The notes: generated from the letters alone by a model not told the origin. Shown: positions 11,049 to 22,497, counted from the first letter of the stretch. The stretch is 64,000 bases of DNA from Ananas comosus (GCF_001540865.1 NW_017893447.1:5926-69925), one strand, 5' to 3'. Numbers and translations: made by a program.

Positions 11049-12326
11049 TGAAAGTTTTGAGGAGCCGCAAGGATCTATCTAAGATTGTATTAATCACCAT
11101 AGAGGGGGAATTAGCGTGAAACAGCCAAAAACCACATAATCTCGATGCAATAAAAACAAATTGCGAAAAATTAAAAAGCACACCCGAGATTCTAGTGGGA
11201 AACTCCCAACTTGGAGAAAAACCCACGGGAGCCAAACACCGAAAAAATTATTCACTAAGAAAAAGATTACAAGTGATTCGCGACTCCACGGACTCAACCT
11301 CTGTTAACCTCTATGAATCTTCCGCGCTACCTATCCGGTTTGTCCACACCCTCACGGTTCGAAGTCCACGAACTGCTCCACTTCGAATCCCTACGAAGCT
11401 TCAATCACGCCGAATCCACGACGCCACTCGAATCGCACCAGCTAACGATCCGAATCCACGAACCGCCTTTCCAATGTAGCCTTGTAGTTCGGCACGCGAA
11501 TCCATGCACGCCGTCATGAAAAGCATTCATGATTATGCGTGATCGCTTCCGTAGGAGTACGTAGCAAAACCAGGAATAGAACTCCAAGCGACGGCAGATT
11601 CAACGACATATAAGAATGCGAAATGATAATCTCGATTTGATCTAAAAGGTAATTTGTTTAGAAATCGGTTTTACTATGAAATCGCGTAGCCTCTAGGCTT
11701 TCTCAAAACATGGTATTCTTTATGATGCCTTATAAGTTAGAGAACCAAATAAGCTTATTTTATAGCACTTTAGAATCAAAACAGCAGTAGGATAAAAGAG
11801 TTTCTTCCAAAATCAAGCACCTTGTACCGAACAAGGAAAAGCTGTCCAAGGTAATGCCCATGACGGAAGATTTTTCTACCAAGCTTCATGTACCTGGGGA
11901 TAGGCTGCCAGCTTGTACCGGAACGGGCTGTACCGTACAGCAATGATTGGTTGTACCGGAACAACCAGTCAATATACTTTTCTGCACGCAAAAGCTGATG
12001 TCTGTACCGCTGAACATAGAAAATCCTTGGACCGGTACATACAATGCAATTTTTCACTGAAAATTGCATTGTTTCGAGCTTTACAGCTCCTTAGAAACTT
12101 TCTAATCAATTACAACTTGAAACAATCGATTCTAAAATCTATAATTAAGTATGAATCACCATAATCAAGATATAAAACTGACTATAGCATCGTGATTCAA
12201 TGTATTTGCGTAGTTTTGCGTCCTTTCGCGATCTCGAAGTCTGATTCTTGATCTTCAATACTCCGCTCCGGACTTCTTCAAAGACTCCTACTCGACCACA
12301 AAACTTGCCAACACATAGACCTAACA
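11049..12326 (-). repeat. LTR of Sirevirus-like element, 5' LTR of a minus copy
   Basis: On the minus strand the LTR runs TGTTAGGTCTATGTGTTGGC...AACTTTCA and matches the LTRs at 20841-22067, 49768-50918 and 57088-58276. A primer-binding site and gag start follow at lower coordinates, so this is the 5' LTR. The TGTACCGGAACA and GTACCGGTAC-type motifs lie at about 11910-12040, but most are decayed. Base 12326 is followed by CTAGG. Confidence 0.8.
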
Positions 12327-12803
12327 CTAGGAGTTGGTTCTCCCCCACGTTGTTTTGGGGTAGTTCTTAGGTTCGCACGTGAGCGGCAGCGCGCGCGAGG
12401 CAAGGCGTAGCTCCATAGATAGCGCCCTACCCCGAGAGACGCAGAGATAACGGTATCCCGAGTCGCATAGCCTAGGGTAAGGGAATGAAAAGGAACAAGA
12501 GTTTATTAAAACTGTAAATAAGGTGATGTAATTAACATTGAATTGCATTTGGATGAAAATGGAATGATATATTGAGAGGTAAAATGCATGAAATGGGCGA
12601 ATGCCTTGTAATAAATAGGATGTGTTATGTTTGCTTGATAGCCTTCCATTTGCAATCTATGATTGAGATATTTCATTGGTTTGAACCAGCTTGTATTATT
12701 TGATTGCGACGCCTAGGACGTACAGGGAAACTCTGTCCCGTTCTGGCGGTCTTGTCGCGTGCCGTCCACGACCACCGACAATATAGGCGGGCGGGGCGTG
12801 ACC
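12327..12803 (-). mobile_element. Gypsy-like LTR fragment (minus)
   Basis: It ends ...GGCGGGGCGTGACC, the reversed TGTCACGCCCCG start of family A-type LTRs, preceded by a diverged ctgtcccgttctggcggtc block. The Sirevirus-like LTR at 11049-12326 interrupts it on the left. Confidence 0.45.
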
Positions 12804-12839
12804 AAAAACTGTGCGTGCTTTTCTTGAATTAGTTTTATA

Positions 12840-13345
12840 CCTACTCCTATCGTTGCTGATTTGCGTGCCCTAACATTACTAACTCACTAACCCGTTCTCA
12901 AATTGTCACACAATTATGCGACTCTATACGAAAACGCAGATCTGCGAGGTGAATAATATCCTTCATTATTATTCTCACTTTATTTGCGAAACTTTGCTTA
13001 TTATCTTTTTGCACTCCATTGATGAAGAACTCAATTGGTCGATAAACCATTAGCATTATTAAGCACCTTCTCTTATTAGGGGCCAGTGCAAATGTAGGAA
13101 TAGTCAATAAGTCCCGTGTCTTAACTAACCTTATAGAGCTCTTGAAGATTTAAATTATATCTTCCTATATAGTCTCCCAAAAGTTTGGAAAAATAATATA
13201 TGAAGGCGGTCAGGCCGCGGGCTTATCTTCTCCCAAAATGTGAAACATTGCTTTTTGATTTCCTCTATAGTGAATGATGTGTAAGCATTTCTCTGAATTT
13301 CTAATAATCTTTCCCTAAAGAGCTGCTCGATCTCCAATCAAAGAA
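12840..13345 (-). pseudogene. LINE reverse transcriptase fragments (minus)
   Basis: Two frames carry decayed RT pieces. At 13155-13337 there is LFRERLLEIQ...FTIEEIKKQCF...PRPDRLHILFFQTF, which resembles the FT.EEIK...A.G.DG...FFQ.FW region. At 12898-13107, YRPIEFFINGVQKDNKQSFANKVR resembles the F+PISLINGVQKIISKVLANRL motif. Frameshifts separate them and no catalytic YADD remains. Confidence 0.6.
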
Positions 13346-13990
13346 TTTTAATTATCTTGTCAGAGCCAAAAATATTCTTGAACCTGTTATGTCAAGATAC
13401 ATCTTCTCTTCATCTTGAATAGAAAATTTCTACCATTGTCTATCAATGCATCCAATTGATTATAGCAACTTGCCAATTAACCATCACATGGAAGATTTCA
13501 TGTTACCATCGGCCATTCCAAACTTTTGTGCCTAGTTTTCATAGTATTCCTTGCGCCAATTATGCTTATGCCATTATTCTTTTAATAAGAGTATTTTCTT
13601 CTCATCCATTGTTCGTATTGCTTAGATGCTTGATGTTCTTCAAGATATCTAGCTTCTGTATTTCATCTATTATTTTTCTTAGCTCTTAAGATGCTCAGAA
13701 GTTGGAGACACCATTCTTTAAATCTGCTATGTTGCAGTGCCTGCTTAGCTTTATGAAGTCCAATTATACATAATCTATTGTGTGGTTTCTCTTGTCCACC
13801 AGATCGGACTATTCAGCATAAAAATCCTTCATGGGTAGCTACACTTCCTCAAACTAAACATTCGATTGCAGGATAGACGCTGCATAGTAATAGTATGTGG
13901 TGAAATGATCTGAGGTGATCCATGAAGCAGTGATCAACTTGCAAGGGCAAAAGTAATTGATCATCTTTTATAGACAAAAGAAGATATCAA
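13346..13990. other. Unassigned AT-rich stretch
   Basis: No domain, repeat boundary or convincing reading frame is visible. It is probably a continuation of the decayed LINE, judging only from position. Confidence 0.3.
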
Positions 13991-15345
13991 GGCAAGGGAT
14001 ATGTGTAATAAACTGACTTTTGCCAAATTGCGGAGTTCGAGTAATTGTGGAATGGTGTGTGGATCACTCCTACATGTTCTAAAAGAGTTAGAACAGTGTT
14101 TGGACAAGTTAGAGGATGATTGGAATGCTTAAAGCAAGAAATTGCATTTGATCTGCGAAATCGCATTTTCTGCTTGCTGCTACGCGTAGCAGCCTTACTG
14201 TAGCCGTACAAGTGGCAGATTCGTGGCAGCAAGGCTTTTTGGTCATTTCACATCTTGGCCATATCTATTTGAACCCACGCACGTCTCTGAGGCTCAGTGG
14301 AGGGTTTACTAGATGGCCAGGAATACCTTGCGCTTTTTTCTCTCTCTCTCTAGGGTTTTTCTCTCTCTTACATAGAAATTCGCACCGAATTCGCTCGATT
14401 TCTTCGCCTCGTTGTTTCGCTGCCTTCGACGTGGTCGCCAGAGCTATTTTCGGACGAGGGAAGGAGTGTTCTTTGGAAGGTTCCTTGCGCTCTGAACCAG
14501 CAGGTCACCTGCGTTGGAAGTGAGAAGGTAATCGACTCGACTTTTCGCCAGTTAATCGACGTTGCTATCGTCGATTTGCGTATATGATTTTGGGTTTGCT
14601 TCTAGCTGCTTTAGTCTGAGTTTTCAGCCAATTAAAGTTGGATTAATTAGCTGTGAAGCAACTTTTTAGACAGGATAAGATACTTAAGCTTAATTGGAAA
14701 TTTAGCCATTTCTAGAAGCGAAAATCGGAATTAATGCACTAAGTTGTGCGAATTGACGCAAATTGGAATTTGTTCTTCGGCCGCAGGTCTTTCGAGCTTC
14801 GTTAGAGCTAAATCTGTGCCTCTTAGAAGCTAGTTTGGACGCGAGGTGTTCTAACCAGGGTAAGCAGGAATTTCTGTGTTAAAATCCATTTTCGCAAGAC
14901 ATTGAACCATAAAAAGGTTATACATACATTTTGACCGTTGTTTGTTATTGTTCGCAGCGAGATCGCGATCGAGCTTGGATCGTCTTCGATTGCCTTAGTG
15001 AGGACTCTTCGGAGGTTACAGCTTGAGGTATTCACTAGCCCCAAACAGGGATTTAAGGTATAACTCGTTTACTACAGTGGAATTTAGCCGACAATCCGCA
15101 TATTCGGTATTATTTTACGCGGGTTGATGTTTGTGTTCAGCAAGGATTTATGAGATCAAGGTGACTGATCCTGGGGATCCTTTGCGGACTGATTTTGGAG
15201 CTTAGCACGGAGGTGGTTTACCTAACCAGAGCAAGTGAAAGCTCGTGTGCTATTTACTATATGTTTATAGAAGTGGCATAATTGTATTGCCTATAGTGAT
15301 GGTTCAAGCGGACTCGAATCCGTCTCATGACGTGTGATATCTCTC
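13991..15345 (+). mobile_element. Gypsy-like LTR fragment
   Basis: Sequence from tgtgtaataaactgac onward has LTR-type composition. A CT-rich leader (14337-14470) is followed by several short gtaag/acctaacc...gagcaagtgaaagc phrases of the type common at the 3' ends of monocot gypsy LTRs. At about 15346 it is joined abruptly to the middle of gag of the next element. Confidence 0.35.
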
Positions 15346-15349
15346 TTGG

Positions 15350-17284
15350 GTTTGGAAAGCTATTGAATTTGGTTGGGAGCACCCTACCGAAGTTGTCAAT
15401 AACGCTACCGTTCCTAAACCACGGAACAAGTGGACAAAAGATGAAAATGAGTCATCTTCGTTTAACGGCAAGGGCATAAACGCTTTATTTAATGCATTGT
15501 CACAAACGGAGTTTACTCGTGTTTCGGCATGCGAAACGGCAAAAGAGATTTGGGATACTCTACAAGTTACGCATGAAGGAACGAGCTTAGTAAAGGTCCA
15601 AAAATTGCAAATGCTCACTAGCAAGTTTGATTCAATTTCTATGGACGAAAATGAGACCTTTACCGAGTACTATACGCGTCTACAAGACGTTGTGAATACA
15701 TGTGCTAACTTGGGAGAGAAAATCCCGGATTCAAAGGTTATTAGAAAAATTCTCCGAACTCTTCCGAAACGCTTTCGGGCAAAGGTTGCCGCGATTGAAA
15801 TGGTTAAGCATCCGGACGAGATGAAAGTCGATGAATTAGTAGGCGCTTTACAAACGTATGAGATGACTTTTCCTACTAATCAATCTTCTTCCAAGTCTTT
15901 CTCTAAAAGCACAGGGATTGCATTAAAGTCGACGAAGGAGGAAGATGAGGATTCGAATTCCGACGGAGAGATTTCACTTGCCGACTTCGAACATCAACTT
16001 GCACTTCTAAAGAAGAAGTTTCGTCGGAATTTCCGGAACAAGAATAAATTGGACAAGGCTTCATCGTCTAAGCGACAATCTTTTTCTAAATCATCTACAT
16101 CTTCTAAATCTAAGGATCGGAAACTTGCAAAGCATTCAAAAGAAAAGGATGAATTTGAAGGAGAAATCCAATACTACAAATGCAAATGCTACGGCCATAT
16201 TGCAACGGATTGTCCTTCGAAGAAGGCTTATAAGCAAAAGGCTTTGCAAGCAAAAACTTGGGATGACTCTTCTTCTAGTGAATCATCTTCAAGTGACGAA
16301 GAAGAGAGTGATCACATTGCTTTATTTACTAACACTTCTCTGCCTTCGTCTAATGTTGTGTGTTTATCCTCGATTGCCACTAATTCCAATATTTCTCTTT
16401 CTTCGCATGATTCTTCGAGCGACAATGGCGAAAGTGAGGAGGAATCAAATGACGACGACATTGCGGAAGCATACAATCAACTTCTTATCGAATCAAAGAA
16501 GATGGCTAAACTGAATAAGAAGTTGAGGCGTCGTTTGTTGAATCTTGAAGAGGATAACAACAACTTGAAGACCACGAACAAAGCTCTCGAGGAGGAAAGG
16601 GAATCAATTTTGAAGAATAATTCGGACCTCCAAGAGAAGCTCAATGAAGCGGAATCAACGGTCAAATCATCTAAAGACAAGATTGAATTTTTGGAGCATC
16701 AATTTCATGAATCGCACAAATCCAATCAAGTCTTGACCGATCAAGTTCGTCAACTCCAATCCGATCTTCAACAATTTTCTTCGGGATCAAAGAAGTTGGA
16801 CAAAATGCTTGGATTGGGTCAAACAAGCAAATTGGGCATTGGATATGAACGGACATATGTTGAGAAGGATCAAACGGCAACATCTAAAGTCTCAACAACT
16901 TTAAAAGGCAAAGTGTGTCATCGATGTGGCATCAAAGTACACATCAAAAGGAATTGCCCGAACAAAAAGGGCAAGTCACAATTGGTAACTTCAAAACATC
17001 CATCGGCTTCATCTACTATTCGACATCCCCCACGGAATCAAAAGCAAAATCAAGTAAGTCGAGTAGTTCGAGAGAACCAGACTTCTAATGCACAACGCCA
17101 AGTTCATGCAAAACAGGTGCATAAGCCTCAACGACAAATTCAACCGAAGCCTCAACTGAAGAAACCACCAACGGTTGATCAAAAGTCTAAATAAACGGTA
17201 CCTAACGTCGACAAGTCGAGAAAACCAACGATACGACAAGTTTGGATCCGGAAAGGTGATATCTTTCCTTGTTCCTCGTCCTAG
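15350..17284 (+). pseudogene. Gag (UBN2-type, coiled coil, two zinc knuckles)
   Basis: The structural Gag of a copia-type element. The frame is open from 15350 (VWKAIEFGW) to a TAA at 17192-17194 and then continues in frame to a TAG at 17282-17284 (RQVWIRKGDIFPCSSS). The minus copy has a glutamine codon at the TAA position, so TAA is a nonsense change. In order: the UBN2 domain (through GALQTYEMTF), a serine/lysine-rich linker, a zinc knuckle at about 16170-16215, acidic serine-rich stretches, a long coiled coil (about 16470-16780) and a second CCHC knuckle (about 16915-16960). The first knuckle has TAC where its first cysteine codon should be (16172-16174). The N-terminus is missing. Confidence 0.85.
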
Positions 17285-18298
17285 TCATTTTGATCTTTAG
17301 TGTAATGCTTTGATTTGTGTTTGTTGCATAATTTTATTCATTGCATTACATGTTTGAATGATTTTTGATGCATTGAATTTTTGTTTATTTAAAAATCATT
17401 TTGAGGAAATGTGTTTAGGAATTCAAAATTTTCGAGAAAAGAGAAGATTGAGATTCATGATCTTGGAGAGAGAAATTTTTTTAAAACGGTGTTTTTCTTT
17501 ACAATCATATTAAGTTAAATTCATATTAATTATCATCTTTACTCCACTATTTATTATTTTGGCGATAATTTATTATATGATTTCTTATTGCATATATTCA
17601 TCAAAATTTTGGAATCAAATTTGATCTCTTGATGATTAATTCATCTTGGTTGTGAGTGTTGGATATGATGAATGGATATTCTCTAATTGACTAAAATTTG
17701 TCAAAATTATTTTCAATTGTGAGATTGTCTAATTTAGGGGGAGTTTGAAATTGTTTAAAAATAAAAAAAGGAAACTCCTATGTTTAAAAGATGTGGAAAG
17801 AGTTATATCCAAAAGGAGTGTGAAAACTACCACCACATATAGGAAAGAGCTACCACCCCGGTCGTCCGGCAAGTGTGTGGAGCTACCACATGAAGATTGA
17901 ATTATTTAACCAAAAAAGGGTAAAAAAAAAATAAATATTTTAGATTTTTTTTTTTTCAGAGTAATAAAGTGTTAGTTTGAAAAAGATGCTCAAAGAGTCA
18001 CCCCCGGTATCATGTTAGTTAAATCTCTATTTTGAACGTGTTGCGACAAATTGGTGTCAATTTTTGTTGAATTTCTAAAAAATTATTTTTCATCAACTTA
18101 CATCTTGATGGTTTTGAATCATTAAATTATTTTTGATATTGAAATTTTGATGTTTCGATGCGTTTTGAAATTTTATAATATCTTATTTTCATTATAATGA
18201 TTTTTGGAGTAAAAGCCTTAATTATATGAATTTAATTTAAATTTGATGGGTTTTTAAAGGATATTTTTCGAAAAAATTTTTTTTCACATTTTGGTCCT
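17285..18298 (+). other. Conserved non-coding region in place of pol
   Basis: About 1,014 bp of AT-rich DNA separates gag from the ORF2 leader. The minus copy has 1,002 bp here (53993-54994) and blocks align in order. One is the structured block at 17791-17892. Another is a stretch around 18000-18060 (gatgctcaaagagtcaccccc). No frame resembles protease, integrase or RT. Confidence 0.75.
17791..17892 (+). other. Conserved structured motif: CTACCAC triplet and CCGG-TCGT-CCGG
   Basis: Three CTACCAC copies (17827, 17850, 17883) surround CCGGTCGTCCGG (17858-17869). The minus copy keeps the same arrangement at 54381-54480. Conservation in otherwise drifting non-coding DNA suggests a cis-acting RNA element such as a packaging or dimerisation signal (inference). 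Confidence 0.5.
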
Positions 18299-18847
18299 TG
18301 TACCGGTACAAGAAACCGTGTTCCGGTACAAGGTCTGCGGCTGAGCGGCTTATAACCGGGTATAACGCTTCGATCTCTCTCAAATCTCAACCTTTTTCAA
18401 AAATTTTTGTTCCTGAGAGCTCCAGCGACTCTTCTTCAACCGTTCTACACGTTTTCCTCTTGGATTTGTAAGTGATTTACATCAATTTGTGAGTTTTTAT
18501 CCCGATTTTGCTATTTTCACTGTTTTTGCGGGATAAGGGTTTGATCTCTGTTCTAATCCGTTTTTGATACAATTTTTTGCTATAGATTAGTGTCTTAGGC
18601 TATTAACTTGCTTGTAGAACACTTGAACAACATTAAAACAAGTTATTTTTCGCTGATATAAGATTTATGATCTAATATGCATGTAATTTCGAGATTTTTC
18701 AAAAAGTTCGATTTTTGCTGAAATTTTTTGCATGATCTGGTTAGAAATAGCATTTGTATGCATTCTATTGTTATTAGAAATTTTTTCGCTATTTTTACAG
18801 ATTTTTTTAAAAATTTTGTTCATCTATGCAATTTTTTATATAGGAAA
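18299..18847 (+). promoter_or_regulatory. Leader of ORF2: palindromes, TATA-like box, candidate intron
   Basis: TTGTACCGGTACAAG (about 18299) and GTTCCGGTACAAGG (about 18320) repeat the motif of the LTR. They are followed by a TATA-like cttataacc near 18351 and a CT-rich leader. A donor GTAAGT at 18468 and an acceptor TATATAG ending at 18843 define a 376-nt candidate intron, five... four bases before the ORF2 ATG at 18848. The minus copy repeats every part, with a 378-nt candidate intron. The sequence suggests ORF2 is transcribed from its own start; this is inference. Confidence 0.6.
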
Positions 18848-20290
18848 ATGGCGTTTTTGCTCGTATTGGTGTTGTTGGTGCTAATGGCTGGGAGACGGAG
18901 CCGTAGTGGTGGTAGAGGTCGTCATGGGGTTTCTAAAAGGACACGCACAACTGAAGAAGCGTCCGGGTCTGATCCGGATTATCAGGCGAGCTCCCCGGAA
19001 GAATCTGAAGAACCTATTGCTCGACTTGACAAAGGCAAAGGAATAGCTGGCGAATCATCTCATGGCGGTGGTTCTCATACCCGTGAGGGACGTACAAAAC
19101 AAGCTGCAGATGTCCCTCCAGCACGGCAAAGGTTGTTTGCGTCGAAGTCGTGCATAGCTGAACGTTTTGTGAACATTAATGATCTGGTTCGGGATGTTCC
19201 TGATTTTGGTTGACTGCTACAGCATGCACCTATTGAACCAGTTGGACGAGTCCCTGCCAAGGCTTCTTTCTGTGTAGAACTCATTCGGGAGTTCTATATG
19301 AATGGAAAGGTACTTGCTGAAGATGATGAAACAGGCACTTTTATTTTTGAGACTATTGTGCGAAAGAAGAGATTCCCAGTTACCCCCTATGATATTGGAG
19401 AGATATTGGGAATGCATGTGGACACTACAGGTCTTCTCTATACGTCAGGAGGATTCCAAGCATCAACTCACATGGGTATCATTCTTGGAGCTATATGCAA
19501 AGCCGGTGTTTACATGACTCATGGTTACATTGAATCCAAGGATTTATTGCCTGAGTATCACTTGTTATTCTTGGTTATGAGCTATAATGTTCAACCCACC
19601 ATTGGCACAAAGAGGATACGTTGGGAGAGATTAGTGTTGCTATATCTACTTGGTCATCCCGAGCAGGCTCATGGATTGAACATCAACATTCCATTTCTGA
19701 TATGGCAAAGGATGATACACGTGAGTCAGGGTGCCACTCGACGGGATCTACTTCCATTCCCTGTTATGATTACGAGGATTCTTCAAGCAAATGGAGTGGA
19801 TACATCTTGTGACAAGTATAATGTTGGCCTTGGGCCTATTGACTCAGTGACTTGGGCTAAGCCGGTTAGCACTCTCAAGTCATTCCATCATACCAAACGG
19901 CCAACTCCTGAAGCATCTAGCCCAGCACCTCCACCAAGAGCAGCTTCTAGCTCTGCTCCTCCGCCTCCATCCCGAGGGAGTTATGATACTTCATCTAGTT
20001 CGGGGGGAGCGACGACATTGGAATCGGTTAAGGATGATTTGCGAAAATTAAAGAAGAAGGTGAACAACATTGGAAGGAAAGTTGAGTCTAGCATCAAAAA
20101 GTTTGAATTAAGTATCAAAAGATTGATGGATAAGATGGGGTGTCGACATGATGATATTTTGGAACCTACTCCATCTTCTGCCTCGTATCAGCGGTCATCT
20201 TCACGACATCCTCTCATTCCACCGTCTGGTGATGCTCCTGAGGCTGGGGGTTCTGGAGCTGGTGATGATGGTAACGAGGACACGGAGTGA
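18848..20290 (+). pseudogene. Env-like ORF2 / 'plant transposon protein' domain, one nonsense codon
   Basis: A 480-codon frame with a single TGA at 19211-19213, where the minus copy has CGA (Arg), so it was a full ORF until recently. The N-terminus has a short hydrophobic run (residues 3-13) and then a basic Arg/Gly-rich stretch; a second ATG at 18884 would remove the hydrophobic part. Residues about 135-300 (FCVELIREFYMNGKV, ETGTFIFETIV, IGEILGMHV) resemble the family named 'putative plant transposon protein' (Transposase_32). That name does not show transposase activity. A proline-rich linker (about 358-378), a coiled coil (about 391-431) and an acidic Gly-rich tail follow. Position after the pol site, hydrophobic start and C-terminal coiled coil fit Sirevirus env-like proteins; function is unknown. 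Confidence 0.7.
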
Positions 20291-20476
20291 TTTCTTCGTC
20301 GAGCTTAGTTTTTCTTTCACTACATTTGCTGTTTAGGACGATGTTTTAGATTTGCTTGCTTATCTTTCAGTAGTATATTTTTACCTTCGTTTTAGGCCTG
20401 TAACTATGACTAGACTACTCTTGTGCTTTCTAATATGTTTTCTCTCTCTATTTGCTTTATTTTGGCAAATTTTGAC

Positions 20477-20840
20477 AAAAAGGGGGAGAGCGTAGATGGA
20501 GGGAGAGAGCATGGATGAACAGGCATTGAACTAAAGCAGAGGATGATGAGTTCAAAAACAAATGTGGAGATATGAATAAAGGGGGAGAAGGCATAAGAAT
20601 TTAGTGCTAATCATTTTTGAATGAATTGTTTTGCAGGAAATCAAGACTTCAAGACTCCTAGTTGTGTCTAAGTCATAGAGTCTGTTTTAGGAGTTTTGAA
20701 ATGTATTTTGAGTTTCAAATTGTATTTGGATTACACGCGAGGAGTTCAATGTTTTGGTGATGACAATTGAACTTCGTTTTTTTATAATGTAATTGTTGAG
20801 TTTGTGTGTGTTTTGTCACAAAATTGCCAAAGGGGGAGAT
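20477..20840 (+). promoter_or_regulatory. Repeated polypurine tracts
   Basis: AAAAAGGGGGAGAG (20477), AAAGGGGGAGAAG (20578) and CCAAAGGGGGAGAT (20829) lie between ORF2 and the 3' LTR; the last directly abuts the LTR start at 20841 and is the functional plus-strand primer. Multiplied polypurine tracts are a known Sirevirus trait. Confidence 0.8.
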
Positions 20841-22067
20841 TGTTAGGTCCTATGTGTTTGCAAGTTTCGTGGGTCGAGTCGGAGTCTTGAAAAAGTCCGG
20901 AGCGGAGTATTGAAGATCGAAGAATCCAAGACTTCGAAGAATCGGAAAGGACGCAAAACACGCAAAACATGAATCACGATACTTAGGTAAGTTTTAAATC
21001 TTATTTATGGTGATTCATACTTAATTATAGATTTTAGAATCATGTTTTCAAGTTGTAATTGATTAGAAAGTTTCTAAGAGCTTATAAAACTCGAAACAAT
21101 GCATTTTCAGCGAAAATTGCATTGTTGTACGGTACAAGGATTTTTTGTTCCGGTACAGACATCTGCTTTTGCTGTAGAAAAGTTTGATGGTTGTTCCGGT
21201 ACAACCATCATTGCTGTACCGGTACAAGCCCTGTTCCGGTACAAGCTGCAGCCTATCCAGGGTACAGAAGCTTCGCAGAAAAATCTTCCGTCATGGTGTA
21301 CCCTGGACAGCTTTCCTTGTTCCGGTACAAGGTGCTGATTTTGGAAAGAAACTTTTTAATCCTACTCTGTTTTGATTCTAAAGTCTATAAATAAGCTATT
21401 GGGGTTCTCTAACTTATTAAGCATCATAAGAATACATGTTTGAGAAACCCTAGAGACTCGGATTTCATACTAAACCTATTTTCTACAAATTAGCCTCTTT
21501 AGATCAAATCGAGATATCGTTTCGCATTCTTTATATGTCGATTTGATCTCCGCTTCACTTGGAGTTCTATTCCCTGGTTTTCTACGATACTCCTAAGCGA
21601 AGGATCACCATAATCATAATGCTCTTCATGAACGGCGTCATGGATTCGGCGTGAACAAAGGCGGTTCGTGGATTCGGATCGTTGGCTCGTGGATTCGAGT
21701 GGCGTCATGAATTCGGCGTGATTGAAGCTTCGTGGATTCGAAGTGGAGGCGTTCGTGGACTCGAACGTGAGGGTGTGGACAACCCGGAGGGTAGCGCGAA
21801 GATTCATAGGAGGTTAAGAGAGGTTGAGTCCGTGGAGTCGGTAATCACCTTGTAATCTTTTCTCTTAGTGAATTATTTTTTCGCGTGTTGGTTCCGTGGG
21901 TTTTTCTCCAAGTTGGAGTTTTCCCACGTAAATCTCAGTGTGCTTTTTATTTTTCGCATTTATTTTTATTGCATCGAGATTTATGGTTTTTTGCCGTTTC
22001 ACCTATTCACCCCCCTTTAGGTGATAGATACAATTTAGATAGATCCTTGGGCTCCTCAAAACTTTCA
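20841..22067 (+). repeat. 3' LTR of Sirevirus-like element
   Basis: A 1,227-bp LTR from TGTTAGGTCC to AACTTTCA, preceded by a polypurine tract and followed by CATGG. It contains a block of TACCGGTA palindromes (21126-21332) and a conserved run of cgtggattcg repeats (about 21640-21750) present in all four LTR copies of the window. Confidence 0.88.
21126..21332. repeat. TGTACCGGTACA-type palindrome cluster in LTR
   Basis: At least six GTACCGGTACA or TTCCGGTACA units occur in about 200 bp. Sirevirus LTRs of maize carry clustered CACCGGACTGTCCGGTG palindromes in the equivalent place, so this is probably this family's version. Confidence 0.75.
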
Positions 22068-22497
22068 CATGGTTCCCAGTGGATACGGCCACCCAAGGGA
22101 AAAGCTCGACCGATAGGTCCAAGGAGACACTGCAATATATTAGTCCAACAATATACAACAGATATATATTCAAATTGAAATACATGTCATGCCTCACAAT
22201 ATGCAATATGAAATCATGCAACCATGCAACTAAGCAGTTCACTAGTAGATCTATCGATACTACTTTCAATCTTGCTAATCATAGCTCATGCCATCTAGCT
22301 CTAAGGTTCTACTTACCTTAGTTCCACAGCTCAGCCTCAACTAGTGTCTAAGGTCTCTACTGCCTTAGTTCATATCATATATCACTAGCCTTTAAGATTT
22401 CCACTATCCACCTGACTCGGCCTCGAGTCAATCATCGCGGACTACCGCGCACTGGCTGCACCTCAGCCTGGCTGCCGTCACAGCCCACCGCACCTCT

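Larger units (their letters stand above)
15346..22067 (+). mobile_element. Non-autonomous Sirevirus-like LTR retrotransposon, 5'-truncated
   Basis: A Ty1/copia element of Sirevirus (Maximus/SIRE) style lacks its 5' LTR and the first codons of gag. Order: gag (15350-17284), about 1.0 kb non-coding, a leader with palindromes and a candidate intron (18299-18847), env-like ORF2 (18848-20290), repeated polypurine tracts, and a 3' LTR (20841-22067). No protease, integrase, RT or RNase H coding is present anywhere. The full-length copy at 49768-58276 has the same order and spacing. Sirevirus traits: a coiled-coil Gag with two zinc knuckles, an env-like ORF after the pol position, several AAAGGGGGAG tracts, and palindromes in the LTR. 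Confidence 0.8.

Noticed and set aside
18848..20290. Calling ORF2 a DNA transposase
   Set aside because: The family name 'putative plant transposon protein' does not establish activity. ORF2 lies inside an LTR element, after the pol position, with no DNA-transposon termini around it.
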